From contig URGS01000005.1 of the NCBI GenBank assembly GCA_900547415.1, positions 32,047 to 96,046 on the forward strand: DNA of 64,000 nt, in the 5' to 3' direction. Both the position numbers and the translations under genes were made by a program. The notes below the pieces were generated by a model. That model did not search any database. It had not been told where the DNA came from and saw only the letters and a program-made list of their open reading frames with translations. This DNA is from an uncultured Phascolarctobacterium sp. GTDB lineage: Bacteria > Bacillota > Negativicutes > Acidaminococcales > Acidaminococcaceae. Below, in pieces: positions 16,939-25,669 of this stretch (positions are counted from its first letter, which is position 1; each line of letters begins with the position of its first letter).

Positions 16939-18844
16939 GTGTGTCGGGAATGGCATATTTCTTACTGGTGAGAGTCCAGTCACGGGTATTTACCGCCAAG
17001 TGTAGCGAACCGCAAGCCGTTAGCAGTAATGTTAAGGGGGGAGTAAGCGGTGTAGCAAAGCTCTCAAGCCTACGAACAGAAACTTGATATAAGGCCAAAT
17101 GGTGGGTAAGGTTGCTGCACAAACTAAAGCCCTAAAGGTAAACGTAAAACCAAGACGGTAAATCAAGAGGTTGTGGAGCGAAAGAAATGTGTCTTACCCC
17201 GAGAGGCTCAGTTAGCGTGATTTTTTTCACGTACGATAAAAAGCTTATAACTGGGAGTCAGCTGAGGTCATAGTAGGTATATGCACTCATACCAAAGGAC
17301 CTAATGTAACTGTAGCACGAATCGCTACAAGCAATGTCTGGATAGTCAACAATTAAGGATATGCCTAGAACTAGGAAGCGTAATCCTAGATGGCAGAAGG
17401 TAGATGGACGGTTTCAGATAAATCTACTAGTAGAAGGAAGAGTGGCAAATGAGATTAATTGATGTGATTGTAAGTGACAAGAATTTATCCGAAGCTATTA
17501 AGGCAGTGAAGCGAAATAAAGGTGCAGCCGGAATTGATAAGATGAAGGTAAATGAGCTTGACGAATACTTCAAAGAACACAAAGCCGAAATAGTTGAGCA
17601 AATTCTCCATAAGAAGTACAAACCGCAACCAGTGCGAAGAGTGTATATACCCAAACCGAACGGACAAAAGAGACCGTTAGGTATACCGACCGTAGTGGAT
17701 ATGGTAATACAACAAGCGGTAGCACAGATACTTATGCGAGGTTATGAAAAGTATTTCATCGATAACAGCTACGGTTTCCAAGTAGGAAGAAGTGCCCATA
17801 TGGCAGTAGAACAAGTACTTGCGTATTTGAACGAAGGCTACGAATGGGTAATCGACCTGGATATACAGAAGTATTTTGACAAAGTAAATCACGATAAATC
17901 AATCTCAATACTTAGAGAAAAAGTAAAGGAAGCAGAAGTACTTCATTTGGTACGCTCATTTCTCAAAGCAGGAGTAATGGAAAATGGACTTATAAGCCCA
18001 ACTACCGAGGGTGTACCTCAAGGAGGAACATTATCCCCAGTTCTGTCCAACATCTATCTAGATAAACTGGATAAAGAATTGGAATACAGAGGTCTAAGAT
18101 TTGCAAGATATGCAGATGATTGCAACATATTCGTAAAATCTGAACTAGCCGCAGAAAGAGTAATGAAATCTGTAGTTAGTTGGATAGAACGCAAGTTGTT
18201 TCTGAAAGTCAACGCTGAAAGAGTCGAATCGTAAGACCAATGAAAAGTCGGTTTTTAGGCTTTACATTCTGTAAGATGGGAGAGAAATGGGAATGCAAAC
18301 CTATGGAGAATAGAATTACAAGACTGTACTCCAAGGTAAAAGAAGTAACCTGCCGAAAACTGGCAACTGCCAAGCCAATAGCATACACATTCGCCAAGCT
18401 AAATCAGCTAATACGAGGATGGATTAATTATTTCCGTATTGGCAAGATGAAAGTTAAAATGCAAGCTTTTGGTGAGTGGATGCGTCACAAAGTACGAGTA
18501 GTAATAGTAAAGCAATGGAAGAACCACTCTACTATATACAAAAATCTGCAAATACTAAATAGAATAGGAAAATGTGGACTTCCTGAGGAAGCAATATATA
18601 AAGTAGCGAATAGCAGATTAGGATGGTACAAACGTTGCTCGATGGATGTGGTAAATTATTTACTAAGTCCAAAGATTTTAAGTGTTAGAACAGCGGGTAG
18701 ACCAGGATTGGTCAACCTGCTGCAATACTATCTAAGTAGTTTGTAAAAATTTTTTTTCTAACAGTTATGTAGCGCCGTATACGAGACCCGTACGTACGGT
18801 GCAATGAGAGGTGCGGAGAAATGAAATTCTCCCATCTACTCTAT
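16939..18844 (+). mobile_element. Group II intron, class C-like, with intron-encoded reverse transcriptase
   Basis: The 5' end GTGTG (16939-16943) fits the GUGYG rule and lies 4 nt after the T run of a terminator, the preferred target of bacterial class C introns. Domain V is recognisable at 18771-18803: it starts AGC, pairs GCGCCGTA (18772-18779) with TACGGTGC (18795-18802) and has the 2-nt CG bulge. Domain VI follows and the intron appears to end with CTCTAT near 18844. The total of about 1.9 kb fits class C. The reverse transcriptase lacks an endonuclease domain, again as in class C. The exact ends are estimates (a few bases uncertain). Confidence 0.85.
17449..18746 (+). pseudogene. ltrA: Group II intron reverse transcriptase/maturase, frameshifted
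   Basis: The reverse transcriptase helps the intron splice and copies it into new sites. The composite protein would be about 432 residues. The first frame (17449-18234) holds RT domains with KRPLGIPTVVDMVIQQAVAQ, GVPQGGTLSPVLSNIYL and the catalytic FARYADDCNIF. The second frame (18240-18746 and a few codons upstream) holds FLGFTF, the rest of the thumb and the group II maturase (X) domain (LIRGWINYFRIGKMK). The break lies at 18218-18221: adding one A to GAAAGA restores an unbroken NAEKSRIVRP junction. There is no HNH endonuclease at the C-terminus. A GAAGGAAGAG site precedes the ATG. As written the protein is truncated after the RT core and should not support splicing. Confidence 0.88.
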
Positions 18845-18993
18845 TTTGCATTTGCAGATATTTTGCCAAATGTACGTGAAAAGATGATGTATAATATTAA
18901 CATGATAATTCATCCACAAAAATAACAATGTTTCTAGTGGGTGTTTAGAATAAGTAATCTATAAGCGATAATTAAAGGAAGGATGATATTATT

Positions 18994-21058
18994 ATGCAAA
19001 AAGAAATTAAAAGCATTGCTGACAAATTACTTAAACAGCTTTATGGAGAAGATTCTTACTTTAGAGAAGGCCAATATGAAGCTATTGAAGCTGCTTTAAC
19101 TAAGAAAAGGACTTTAGTTGTCCAAAAAACAGGTTGGGGCAAGAGCTTGGTTTACTTTATGAGTACTAAGATTTTACGTGATAGAGGTGAAGGCATTACT
19201 ATTGTTGTTAGTCCTTTATTGGCGTTGATGGATAACCAAAAAGAAGCTGCAGAAAAGCTGTGATTAAAATGTCAGGTTTTAAATAGCACTGTAAAAGATA
19301 AGGAAAATATTATTCAACAAATGAAGAATGGTGAGTTAGATGTTGTACTTACTACACCGGAAACTCTGTTAAAAGAGTTGTTTATCAAGGCACTTCCTGA
19401 TATAAGAATTGGTTTATTTGTGATTGACGAGGCTCACTGCATTTCTGACTGGGGACATGATTTTAGATTAGATTATGGAAAGTTGTACAAAATTATAAAT
19501 AACTTAAGCAATAATGTTCCTGTTATTGCCACCACTGCAACTGCTAATAATCGTGTAGTCGAGGATTTGAAAAAACAGCTTGGTGATGATGTTTTTGTAT
19601 CTAGAGGTAATATTTTAAGAGACAATCTATATATTCAGGTCTTAGATATGCCTGATGATATTCATAGATATGCCTGGATTATAGAAAATATAAATAAATT
19701 ACCTGGAAGTGGCATTATTTACTGCATAACCAAGCAAGATTGCGAAAGATTGAGCCAATTTTTAAATGAAAACGGAATTAAAGCTATGTCTTACTATTCA
19801 GATAGTAGCAAAGATGAGGAAAATGCAATTGCCGAGAAACTCTTTTTAAATAACGAAATCAAGGTTTTAGTGGCCACTATAAAGTTGGGCATGGGTTATG
19901 ATAAGGGGGATATTGGCTTTGTTATTCATTATCAAATGCCTTCTAATGTGGTTAACTATTATCAGCAAATTGGTAGAGCCGGAAGAAATATTGATATAGC
20001 ATATACTTTTCTTATGATAGGCGAAGAGGATATTGCCATTCAAAATTACTTTATCAATACAGCATTTCCTACTGAAAAGGAGTTTAAAATGGTTGTAAAT
20101 TGTATTGGCGGTGCTGATGGATTAAAAGAAAAAGAAATTCTTAAAAATATAAATATGCGTGGTAAACAACTAAAAAAAGTACTAATGTTCTTGGAAAAAG
20201 ACGAATATATTTATTATTCTACAGAAGATAAAAAATATTATCGAACTAATAAAGAGTATTTTTTATAACAAGAATCATTATGATGCGATTACTGCTATTA
20301 GAAGAAAAGAGCAAGAGCAAATGTTGAATTTTACCAAGACAAAAAAATGCTACAATAAAGCTATTGTCGAAGCACTTGATTCCTTTGAAGAAGGGAACTG
20401 TGGTGTTTGCTCTAATTGTCGTGGCTACGAAAAATTTTCTGCGAACGTTGATCAAAAGATTATGGAGAGAGCTGAAGAATTTCTTGATAAAAGTGCACTG
20501 ATTATCGAGCCACGTAAGCAATGGGCAGAAAAAGGATTTAACGGAAAAGTAACTATTGAGCAAGCAAATGAGCCAGGTATTTGTTTGGCAAAATATGGCC
20601 AACCTGTATATGGAAAAATGGTTAAGGAAGATAAATATTCTGATGAAAAAAGGTTCCGTGACGAATTGGTAGAAAGAAGTTCGGAGGCATTGTATGATTT
20701 TATAAAAAATAATGAAATTACTGGTCTGGTAGCTGTTCCTTCTCTTAGAAGTTCCATCGTTGCTGATTTCGCTCAAAGGTTGGCAGTAAAATGTGGGCTG
20801 CAACATTTTGATGTTCTGGGTAAGAAAAAGGCTGATCCGCAAAAGAATATGGAGAACAGTGCTTTCCAATGCAAAAATGCTTATAAATCTTTCTTCTATA
20901 ATAGTGAGCAAATTGTTAGTGGCAATATTCTTTTAGTAGATGACGTTGTAGATTCAAGGTGGACACTTACTGTATGTGGTGATATACTTATGCATAATGG
21001 TGCTAATAAGGTATATCCGTTCGCATTAGCAGATAGTTCTCATGGGAGTGACATTTAA
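18994..21058 (+). pseudogene. RecQ-like DNA helicase fused to a phosphoribosyltransferase domain (one stop, one frameshift)
   Basis: The composite protein is about 688 residues. Helicase motifs in order: REGQYEAIEA (motif 0), TGWGKS (Walker A), VVSPLLALM (Ia), VIDEAHCISDWGHDF (DEAH, II), ATTATANN (III), and YYQQIGRAGR (VI). A zinc-binding stretch follows (CYNKAIVEALDS and GNCGVCSNC), then a C-terminal PRTase domain with the PRPP-loop-like ILLVDDVVDSRWTLT. Two lesions are seen. An in-frame TGA at 19261-19263 separates AAEKL from LKCQVLNST in the same frame; GGA (Gly) would repair it. One extra T in the run of six at 20256-20262 shifts the frame; removing it restores EYFYNKNHYDAI. The product is therefore probably absent or truncated. 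The next gene, a DprA homologue, starts the base after the stop, so the two form an operon. Confidence 0.85.
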
Positions 21059-22021
21059 GTGAAAAATAAAAATTCAGATGCAATCATTATTTTGTGTAGC
21101 CAACTATGTAAAGGGGAAAACATAAAGCCTTTTACAGACAGTGAATGGAGTCGCTTTGCATCTAATATTATGGATAAAGGTCTAACGCCGTCTGACATAG
21201 TTAATATGAATTTAGATGAATTAAAATTACATTTTAACGACGTAGAGGCAAGAAGAATCTATAATTTGATTGGCAGAAGTGGTAGTATTGTTTTCGAACT
21301 AATGAAATTAAAAGAAAGAGGAATCAATATCGTCACCAGGGCTGATCAAGATTATCCTTCGTTTTTAAAAGAAAAAATGGGGAAGAAATGTCCACCACTT
21401 TTATATTACATTGGAGATTTAAAGCTTTGTGGCAATAAGACTATTGGTATCGTTGGCTCGCGTTCCATTGGTGCACCAGAGGAAAATTTTACTAAAAAAT
21501 TAGTGGAAAAGTTGGTGACTCATGGGTATTCGATTGTATCAGGTGGTGCTAAGGGCGTAGATAGTTTATCAACAAATACGGCAATTGCTCTTGGAGGGAG
21601 TGCTATTGAATTTGTATCCGATTCGATGCTGACAAAGATTAAGAAAAAAGAAGTAATTGATGCATTGATGAATGGCAGGCTGTTGATTATTTCATTTGCA
21701 AAACCTGATTTAAGGTTCACTGTAGCTATGGCTATGGCTCGGAATAAATATATCTATATGCAATCTGAGGGTACCGTTGTTATAAAATCTGATTATAATA
21801 AAGGAGGAACCTGGAGTGGCGCAACTGAAGCTCTAAAAAAAGGGTATTGTCCTGTTTTTTGTCGCAAGGATGAAAAGTGTAGTGGTAATAATGAGCTGAT
21901 TAGGCTAGGGGCAATTCCTATTGACGAAAAATGGGATTGCAATTTGATAACGTCTCAGTCTGAAGAACTTTTAGAAGGGAATCAACCTATGGGTCAGATA
22001 AATCTTTTTAAGGGACTATGA
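21059..22021 (+). CDS. DprA/Smf-like Rossmann-fold protein, partner of the helicase-PRTase
   Basis: 320 residues, intact. The DprA core is seen from about residue 85: DYPSFLKEK, PPLLYYIGD, TIGIVGSRSIG and SIVSGGAKGVDSLS (the SGGAxGxD nucleotide/ssDNA loop). The canonical DprA block RNRIIAGLS is replaced by a divergent VAMARNKYIYMQSEGTVV stretch, and there is no C-terminal winged helix. It is therefore not the competence DprA but a specialised homologue. The GTG start at 21059 directly follows the TAA of the helicase-PRTase gene, with GGGAG upstream, so translation is coupled. DprA homologues act as antitoxins to PRTase toxins in ShosTA; a similar role here is inferred. The gene is visibly more A/T-rich than the flanking housekeeping genes. 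Confidence 0.8.
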   Translation: MKNKNSDAIIILCSQLCKGENIKPFTDSEWSRFASNIMDKGLTPSDIVNMNLDELKLHFNDVEARRIYNLIGRSGSIVFELMKLKERGINIVTRADQDYPSFLKEKMGKKCPPLLYYIGDLKLCGNKTIGIVGSRSIGAPEENFTKKLVEKLVTHGYSIVSGGAKGVDSLSTNTAIALGGSAIEFVSDSMLTKIKKKEVIDALMNGRLLIISFAKPDLRFTVAMAMARNKYIYMQSEGTVVIKSDYNKGGTWSGATEALKKGYCPVFCRKDEKCSGNNELIRLGAIPIDEKWDCNLITSQSEELLEGNQPMGQINLFKGL

Positions 22022-22155
22022 GAGTCTTATTTAGTAGAAAAAAGATAGTTTCATGATGTGAAGTATATTTAAGTTCGTAAATGACTCTAGTTGTTCTGTT
22101 ATCGTCATAAAAAAAGTGCTGCGAATATAATCAGATAATAAAATTATTAAAACTT

Positions 22156-22197
22156 ACGCCCGTTCCCGTCGCAATTGATGGGGGCGGGCGTTTTTTT
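22156..22197 (+). terminator. Terminator after the DprA-like gene, near-copy of the one at 16897
   Basis: A 15-bp stem (22156-22170 with 22177-22191) is followed by seven T. The first 12 bases of the left arm (ACGCCCGTTCCC) and the last 12 of the right arm equal those of the terminator at 16897-16935, and the preceding bases (CTTACG, AAAATTA) are also alike. The inner pairs and loops differ but still pair. Confidence 0.85.
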
Positions 22198-22319
22198 GTT
22201 TATGGAATGCCGTAAAGATTGTGTTTTTTAGGGGTGTCTGTCAAATTTTGTGGTTACCGCTATCACGTTTTGTGGTTTTAAGATGGTAGAACTGTTTTTC
22301 GGTTCTACCATCTTCTTTT

Positions 22320-23604
22320 TTAAATCTTAAATCTATCGTTCTTGTTTAAACAGTACAGTATTCTGTTGCGAGTTCTGCTAAAGTTACGGAAACCACTGGC
22401 ATTATATATGAGTTTTTCTACAAGTCTGTTCTTGGATTCCATATAACTGTTGTTAATGCGTCTGCCATTGACTTCGGTGAAGGAGTTTATAATTTCGTCT
22501 CTCCAGTTTATCAATAGGCTGTAAAATTCATCATATTCAGGGATACCACAATTAGAAAATATTGTTATTGCTTCATCAATGGCTTTTTCAGCTTCTCGTA
22601 GCTTACATGCAGCATTAAGGTTAATGTAATACTCTTTAAGCTCATAAGCTATCTTCAAATCAGGAAACTCATTGAACAACGTATCTCGAATATCTCTTAA
22701 GTTCATATATCTATTCATTGCTTTGTTGTATCTTGGTGGATTATCCAGGTCTATATTATGTTGAAAAATATAACGCAGTTTAACCAGCTAATATTGTAGC
22801 GTGGTGTTTTCTGTAGATTTTCTGCAGCGTAAGCGTACTTTATTAAAATCATCAGTTAGGTGTTTTAGGACATGAAATCTATCTGCACAGACTAGAGCTT
22901 TGGGGAAATATATTCTTGCCACATCTCTATAAACCTCATACATATCTATTGAAATAAAATGTACATTGTTTAGTTCGCTTCTCTGAGTAGAATAATTGAG
23001 TGTTTCAGTACGTACGGTAGAAAAATAGTTCATAAGATAATTTTTACGTCGGTCAGGTAGCACATCGATTATTTCTCCTGAAATGAAATCCATAAATAAA
23101 CAGCAATACTTAGCTTTGTAATCTGAGGCAGGGAAGTAGTGCTCATCTATGGAAAGTATTGCGGGAAGCTTTTTACGTGGAATGTTTACGTGGTTTTCAA
23201 ATAATCGGATAACCCTGTTGACAGATACGTTGTAACGCTTAGCGACATTAGTATAGGTTTCTTCAGGATGTTTGAGGTCTTTGAGAATATCAATTTTAGA
23301 TTCGTATGTCAATTGTTCGCTGGTGTGAATAAAAAGATTTTGTTCGTTAAAAGTGAATTCACATTCTTTGCAGATATATCTGCGTTGTTCGTAAACAATA
23401 AAGCATTTTCTGTTAGCAAATGTAGAATGAGTAAGCTTCCTGGGATAGTAACCATGGATTTTGGCAGCAGGGGCATTTTACGTTTTGTGGCTTTAGTCGG
23501 ATTCTTACTGTAATTTCTCCATCTTCTTTCGTAGATGAAATACATTTTTGAAGTCTTTGGGGTTCAATGTTCAAAAAATCTGTGATAAACTTTTCATAAG
23601 ACAT
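22320..23604 (-). pseudogene. ISL3-family transposase, degraded
   Basis: The pieces together give about 428 residues. The N-terminal part (MSYEKFITDF to KCPCCQNP) and the following zinc-finger-like part (FIVYEQRRYICKECEF) lie in three different frames within about 23,400-23,470, so two small indels are present. The central DDE part (LSIDEHYFPASDYK, FISIDMYEVYRD, ADRFHVLKHL) runs from 23312 to 22788, where TAG replaces an expected Trp codon after TLQY. The C-terminal part, with ESKNRLVEK holding the probable catalytic Glu, continues in the same frame to 22320. The ISL3 assignment rests on the DRFHV and SIDEHYF-type motifs. Confidence 0.85.
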
Positions 23605-23700
23605 AATGTCTTACCTCCTTTTTTTAATGGTTTTCGGATATTATCATTTTAAACTAGGAGGTTTTATTTTTTTATAAATAAAAAGTGGTCAACATTCGTT

Positions 23701-23820
23701 GACCACAAAATACGGTATAGCGGTGACCACAAAAAATGGTATAGAAAATCACAAAATGGTAAAGCGCTTAAAAACCACAAAAAATGACATAGCGCCGACC
23801 ACACCACAAAAATGACATAT
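23701..23820. repeat. Five subterminal repeats at the right end of the insertion sequence
   Basis: Five degenerate copies of the motif ACCACAAAAnnnGGTATAGCG start near 23702, 23726, 23748, 23774 and 23803, spaced about 22-29 nt. Two further copies in the opposite direction lie at 22239-22279. They are likely transposase binding sites. Confidence 0.65.
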
Positions 23821-23822
23821 AT

Positions 23823-24698
23823 CTATTCCTTTTTCTTGTAAAAATACACCGTCATTCCCAACATGATTACGACCATTCCAATAAATTGCTGCATGGTTAT
23901 TGCTTCATGCAAAATGAAGTATGCCAAGATGCAGGTACCAATTGGTTCGCCTAAAATGGCCATAGTAACTGCTGATGCAGGAACATTTTTTAGCAGTAGA
24001 TTAAAAACGAACTGGCCACCAATGGTAGAAATTAAAGCAAGACCTAGGAACGCTTGCCAGGTACTATTAGAATAGCCTATAAAGGAGGTGTTCATCAAAA
24101 CTATATAGACCATAAGAACTAGGGCACTTATTAAATAGCTAAGGACTGAGTAGGTTACGGCAGATATTTCCTTACGTACTGTTTCGCCTATAAAAAAATA
24201 TAGAGCTATGACTCCTCCGGCAATAAAAGCTAAAATATCGCCCCAAAGGCTTTGCCTGCTGATGTGAAAGTCTCCCCAACCTATTATGGCACAGCCAATA
24301 AGAGAAACGGTACAACCTAGAATTGCATTTTTAGTGATATTTTTATTTCTTATTAAGCGGTCCAAGGCTAATGAAAATAGTGGCTGCAGGCAGACAATCA
24401 TAGTAGAGCTGGCAATGGATGTATAGTTAAGAGATTCAAACCAGAGCACATAGTGCAGGGCTAAAAATAATCCGGCTGCTGTGATTTGCTTCCATTGCAG
24501 TATAGATAAGGTGTTTGCTTCATTGCGGCTATGTTTGTTTATTAATAAGCAGGGCAGAAGGATGAGACCTGCAATAAGAAGTCTGTAAAAGGCGATGACG
24601 GATGAAGGTGCATCAGCTAGTTTAACAAAAATTGCTGAAGTTGATAATGCGAAAACACCAGCAAATAGAATAAGATATGTTTTAGTTGTGGAATACAT
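23823..24698 (-). CDS. EamA/DMT-family transporter
   Basis: 291 residues with about ten hydrophobic segments in two EamA repeats, as in drug/metabolite transporters. Typical features are SAIFVKLADAPSSVIAFYR in the first repeat and the ILGEPIGTCILAYFILHE motif in the second. Such proteins move metabolites or drugs across the cytoplasmic membrane; the substrate is unknown. The insertion sequence abuts its 3' end, 3 bp from the stop, but the length is normal, so the protein is probably complete. The ATG at 24698 has an AGGAGAAC-type ribosome site just upstream on the minus strand. Confidence 0.85.
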   Translation of the reverse strand: MYSTTKTYLILFAGVFALSTSAIFVKLADAPSSVIAFYRLLIAGLILLPCLLINKHSRNEANTLSILQWKQITAAGLFLALHYVLWFESLNYTSIASSTMIVCLQPLFSLALDRLIRNKNITKNAILGCTVSLIGCAIIGWGDFHISRQSLWGDILAFIAGGVIALYFFIGETVRKEISAVTYSVLSYLISALVLMVYIVLMNTSFIGYSNSTWQAFLGLALISTIGGQFVFNLLLKNVPASAVTMAILGEPIGTCILAYFILHEAITMQQFIGMVVIMLGMTVYFYKKKE

Positions 24699-24829
24699 TG
24701 GTTCTCCTAAATTATGACATTGTTATTTAATGAAAAATTTACAGCATCTACTATACATTATTGAAGGGTAAAGTACAAGAGAAAAGTCTATGAGGAAACT
24801 ACTCACAGTCTGGTGTTTTAATTATAAAT

Positions 24830-24916
24830 TATAATTAAGTGGGTATCCCTTTGTACAAAGGACAATCCTATATTGAGTAATGAAGGTAAAACCACTAAGC
24901 TGTTTGCAGCTTTTTT
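24830..24916 (+). ncRNA. Possible small RNA: -10 box, palindrome and terminator without an ORF
   Basis: TATAAT lies at 24830-24835, a perfect 14-nt palindrome CCTTTGTACAAAGG at 24848-24861, and a terminator AAGCTG-TTTG-CAGCTT plus T run at 24897-24916. No open frame of any length fills the space, and the terminator has no upstream plus-strand gene to serve. No good -35 box is visible, so this is only a candidate. Confidence 0.3.
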
Positions 24917-24988
24917 GCCAGATTGCGTCTTGTTGATAATATATAATATATTTAGTTTGTTAATAGTACAGATTATGTTAGGGGGTAT

Positions 24989-25216
24989 ATGATAGTGGAG
25001 TTTTTTAATAGTTCTTTAAGGTTTCTGGCCAAGACTATATTTGCGTCTTTTTTTGTTTGGATGATATACGTAACAGAATTTTATAAAAATTTTTATGGAG
25101 ACGTAGAAGGTAATAGAGTACTATTTTATATTAAGGGCAATGCGATAAGAGTTAGACATGCATTTGCTTTTATATGCGCACATATTGCTTGTATTGTTTT
25201 TGAAATATTATTTTAA
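24989..25216 (+). CDS. Small two-helix membrane protein of unknown function
   Basis: 75 residues. Two hydrophobic segments are visible: AKTIFASFFVWMIYVTEFY (about residues 14-32) and AFAFICAHIACIVFEILF (about 58-75), separated by a polar stretch. AGGGGG precedes the ATG at good distance. It is followed 24 nt later by the frameshifted small gene at 25241. I do not recognise it. The very short tail after the second helix suggests a hairpin in the membrane. Confidence 0.5.
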   Translation: MIVEFFNSSLRFLAKTIFASFFVWMIYVTEFYKNFYGDVEGNRVLFYIKGNAIRVRHAFAFICAHIACIVFEILF

Positions 25217-25240
25217 GTCATTACTAAAAGGAGAAAATTC

Positions 25241-25587
25241 ATGGAAAAGAAAATTATTTATTTAGAGGACAGAAGAGATTTTCACAACAGAATAGAGTCA
25301 GAGAAAACAGCCAACTGCTTGGTCGCAAACGAACTGAGCTCCGTTGATAATGCACTGTCTATGATGGAACAGTGCTTGGGACACAACGGTTTTCTTCTTC
25401 GTCATATTGATATGACTACAGTTATAGAGGCCATGATGAGACCGATTTGGGAAAAATCCGCTCTGAGTATGTTGACGATATTTTGGACCATTACATTGAA
25501 AATTATCAATACAAATACAGTGAAGAGACGGATATTTTTGATGTTTTAAGACGAAAAGCTGAAAGCGACGATGATGACGATGAATAA
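25241..25587 (+). pseudogene. Small acidic-tailed protein gene with a frameshift
   Basis: The first frame starts at an ATG with a strong AAAAGGAG site and reads well to about LLRHID (near 25410); after that it becomes non-protein-like. The second frame, from about 25410 to the TAA at 25585-25587, reads YDYSYRGHDETDLGK, EYVDDILDHYIENY and ends SDDDDDE, clearly coding in style. Adding one T in GATATGAC restores an unbroken protein of about 115 residues. No family is recognised. Either the gene is broken or the base was lost in sequencing. Confidence 0.55.
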
Positions 25588-25618
25588 TCTTTTTAGCAGT
25601 AAAATCTAGATATATAGT

Positions 25619-25648
25619 AAAAAAGAGCTGACCGCGCTGGTCAGCTCT
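25619..25648 (-). terminator. Terminator of the class I aminotransferase gene
   Basis: On the minus strand a perfect 10-bp stem AGAGCTGACC / GGTCAGCTCT (25624-25633 with 25639-25648) is followed by six T (25619-25624 on the plus strand are A). Confidence 0.8.
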
Positions 25649-25669
25649 GATTATATTATGGGATAAATT

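Larger units (their letters stand above)
22236..23820 (-). mobile_element. ISL3-like insertion sequence with repeated CCACAAAA ends, inactive
   Basis: About 1.59 kb. The left end reads TGTCAAATTTTGTGGT (22239 on) and the right end, in reverse complement, TGTCATTTTTGTGGT (ending near 23819), giving inverted ends. Both ends carry subterminal copies of an ACCACAAAA-plus-GATAGCGGT-type motif: two at the left (22239-22279) and five at the right (23701-23820). The ends lie 3 bp from the stop codon of the DMT transporter gene. The transposase inside is broken in three places, so the element cannot move on its own. No clear target duplication was seen. Confidence 0.75.

Noticed and set aside
18218..18240. 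Programmed -1 frameshift in the intron maturase
   Set aside because: GAAAGA has no good slippery heptamer or downstream pseudoknot, and intron maturases are normally read in one frame.
19261..19263. TGA as a selenocysteine codon in the helicase
   Set aside because: No SECIS-like hairpin is apparent directly after it, the family has Gly-like residues there, and a second lesion exists in the same gene.
23701..23820. Direct repeats that resemble a short CRISPR array
   Set aside because: Repeats are degenerate, spacers are too short and irregular, no cas genes are present, and inverted copies occur at the other end of the IS.
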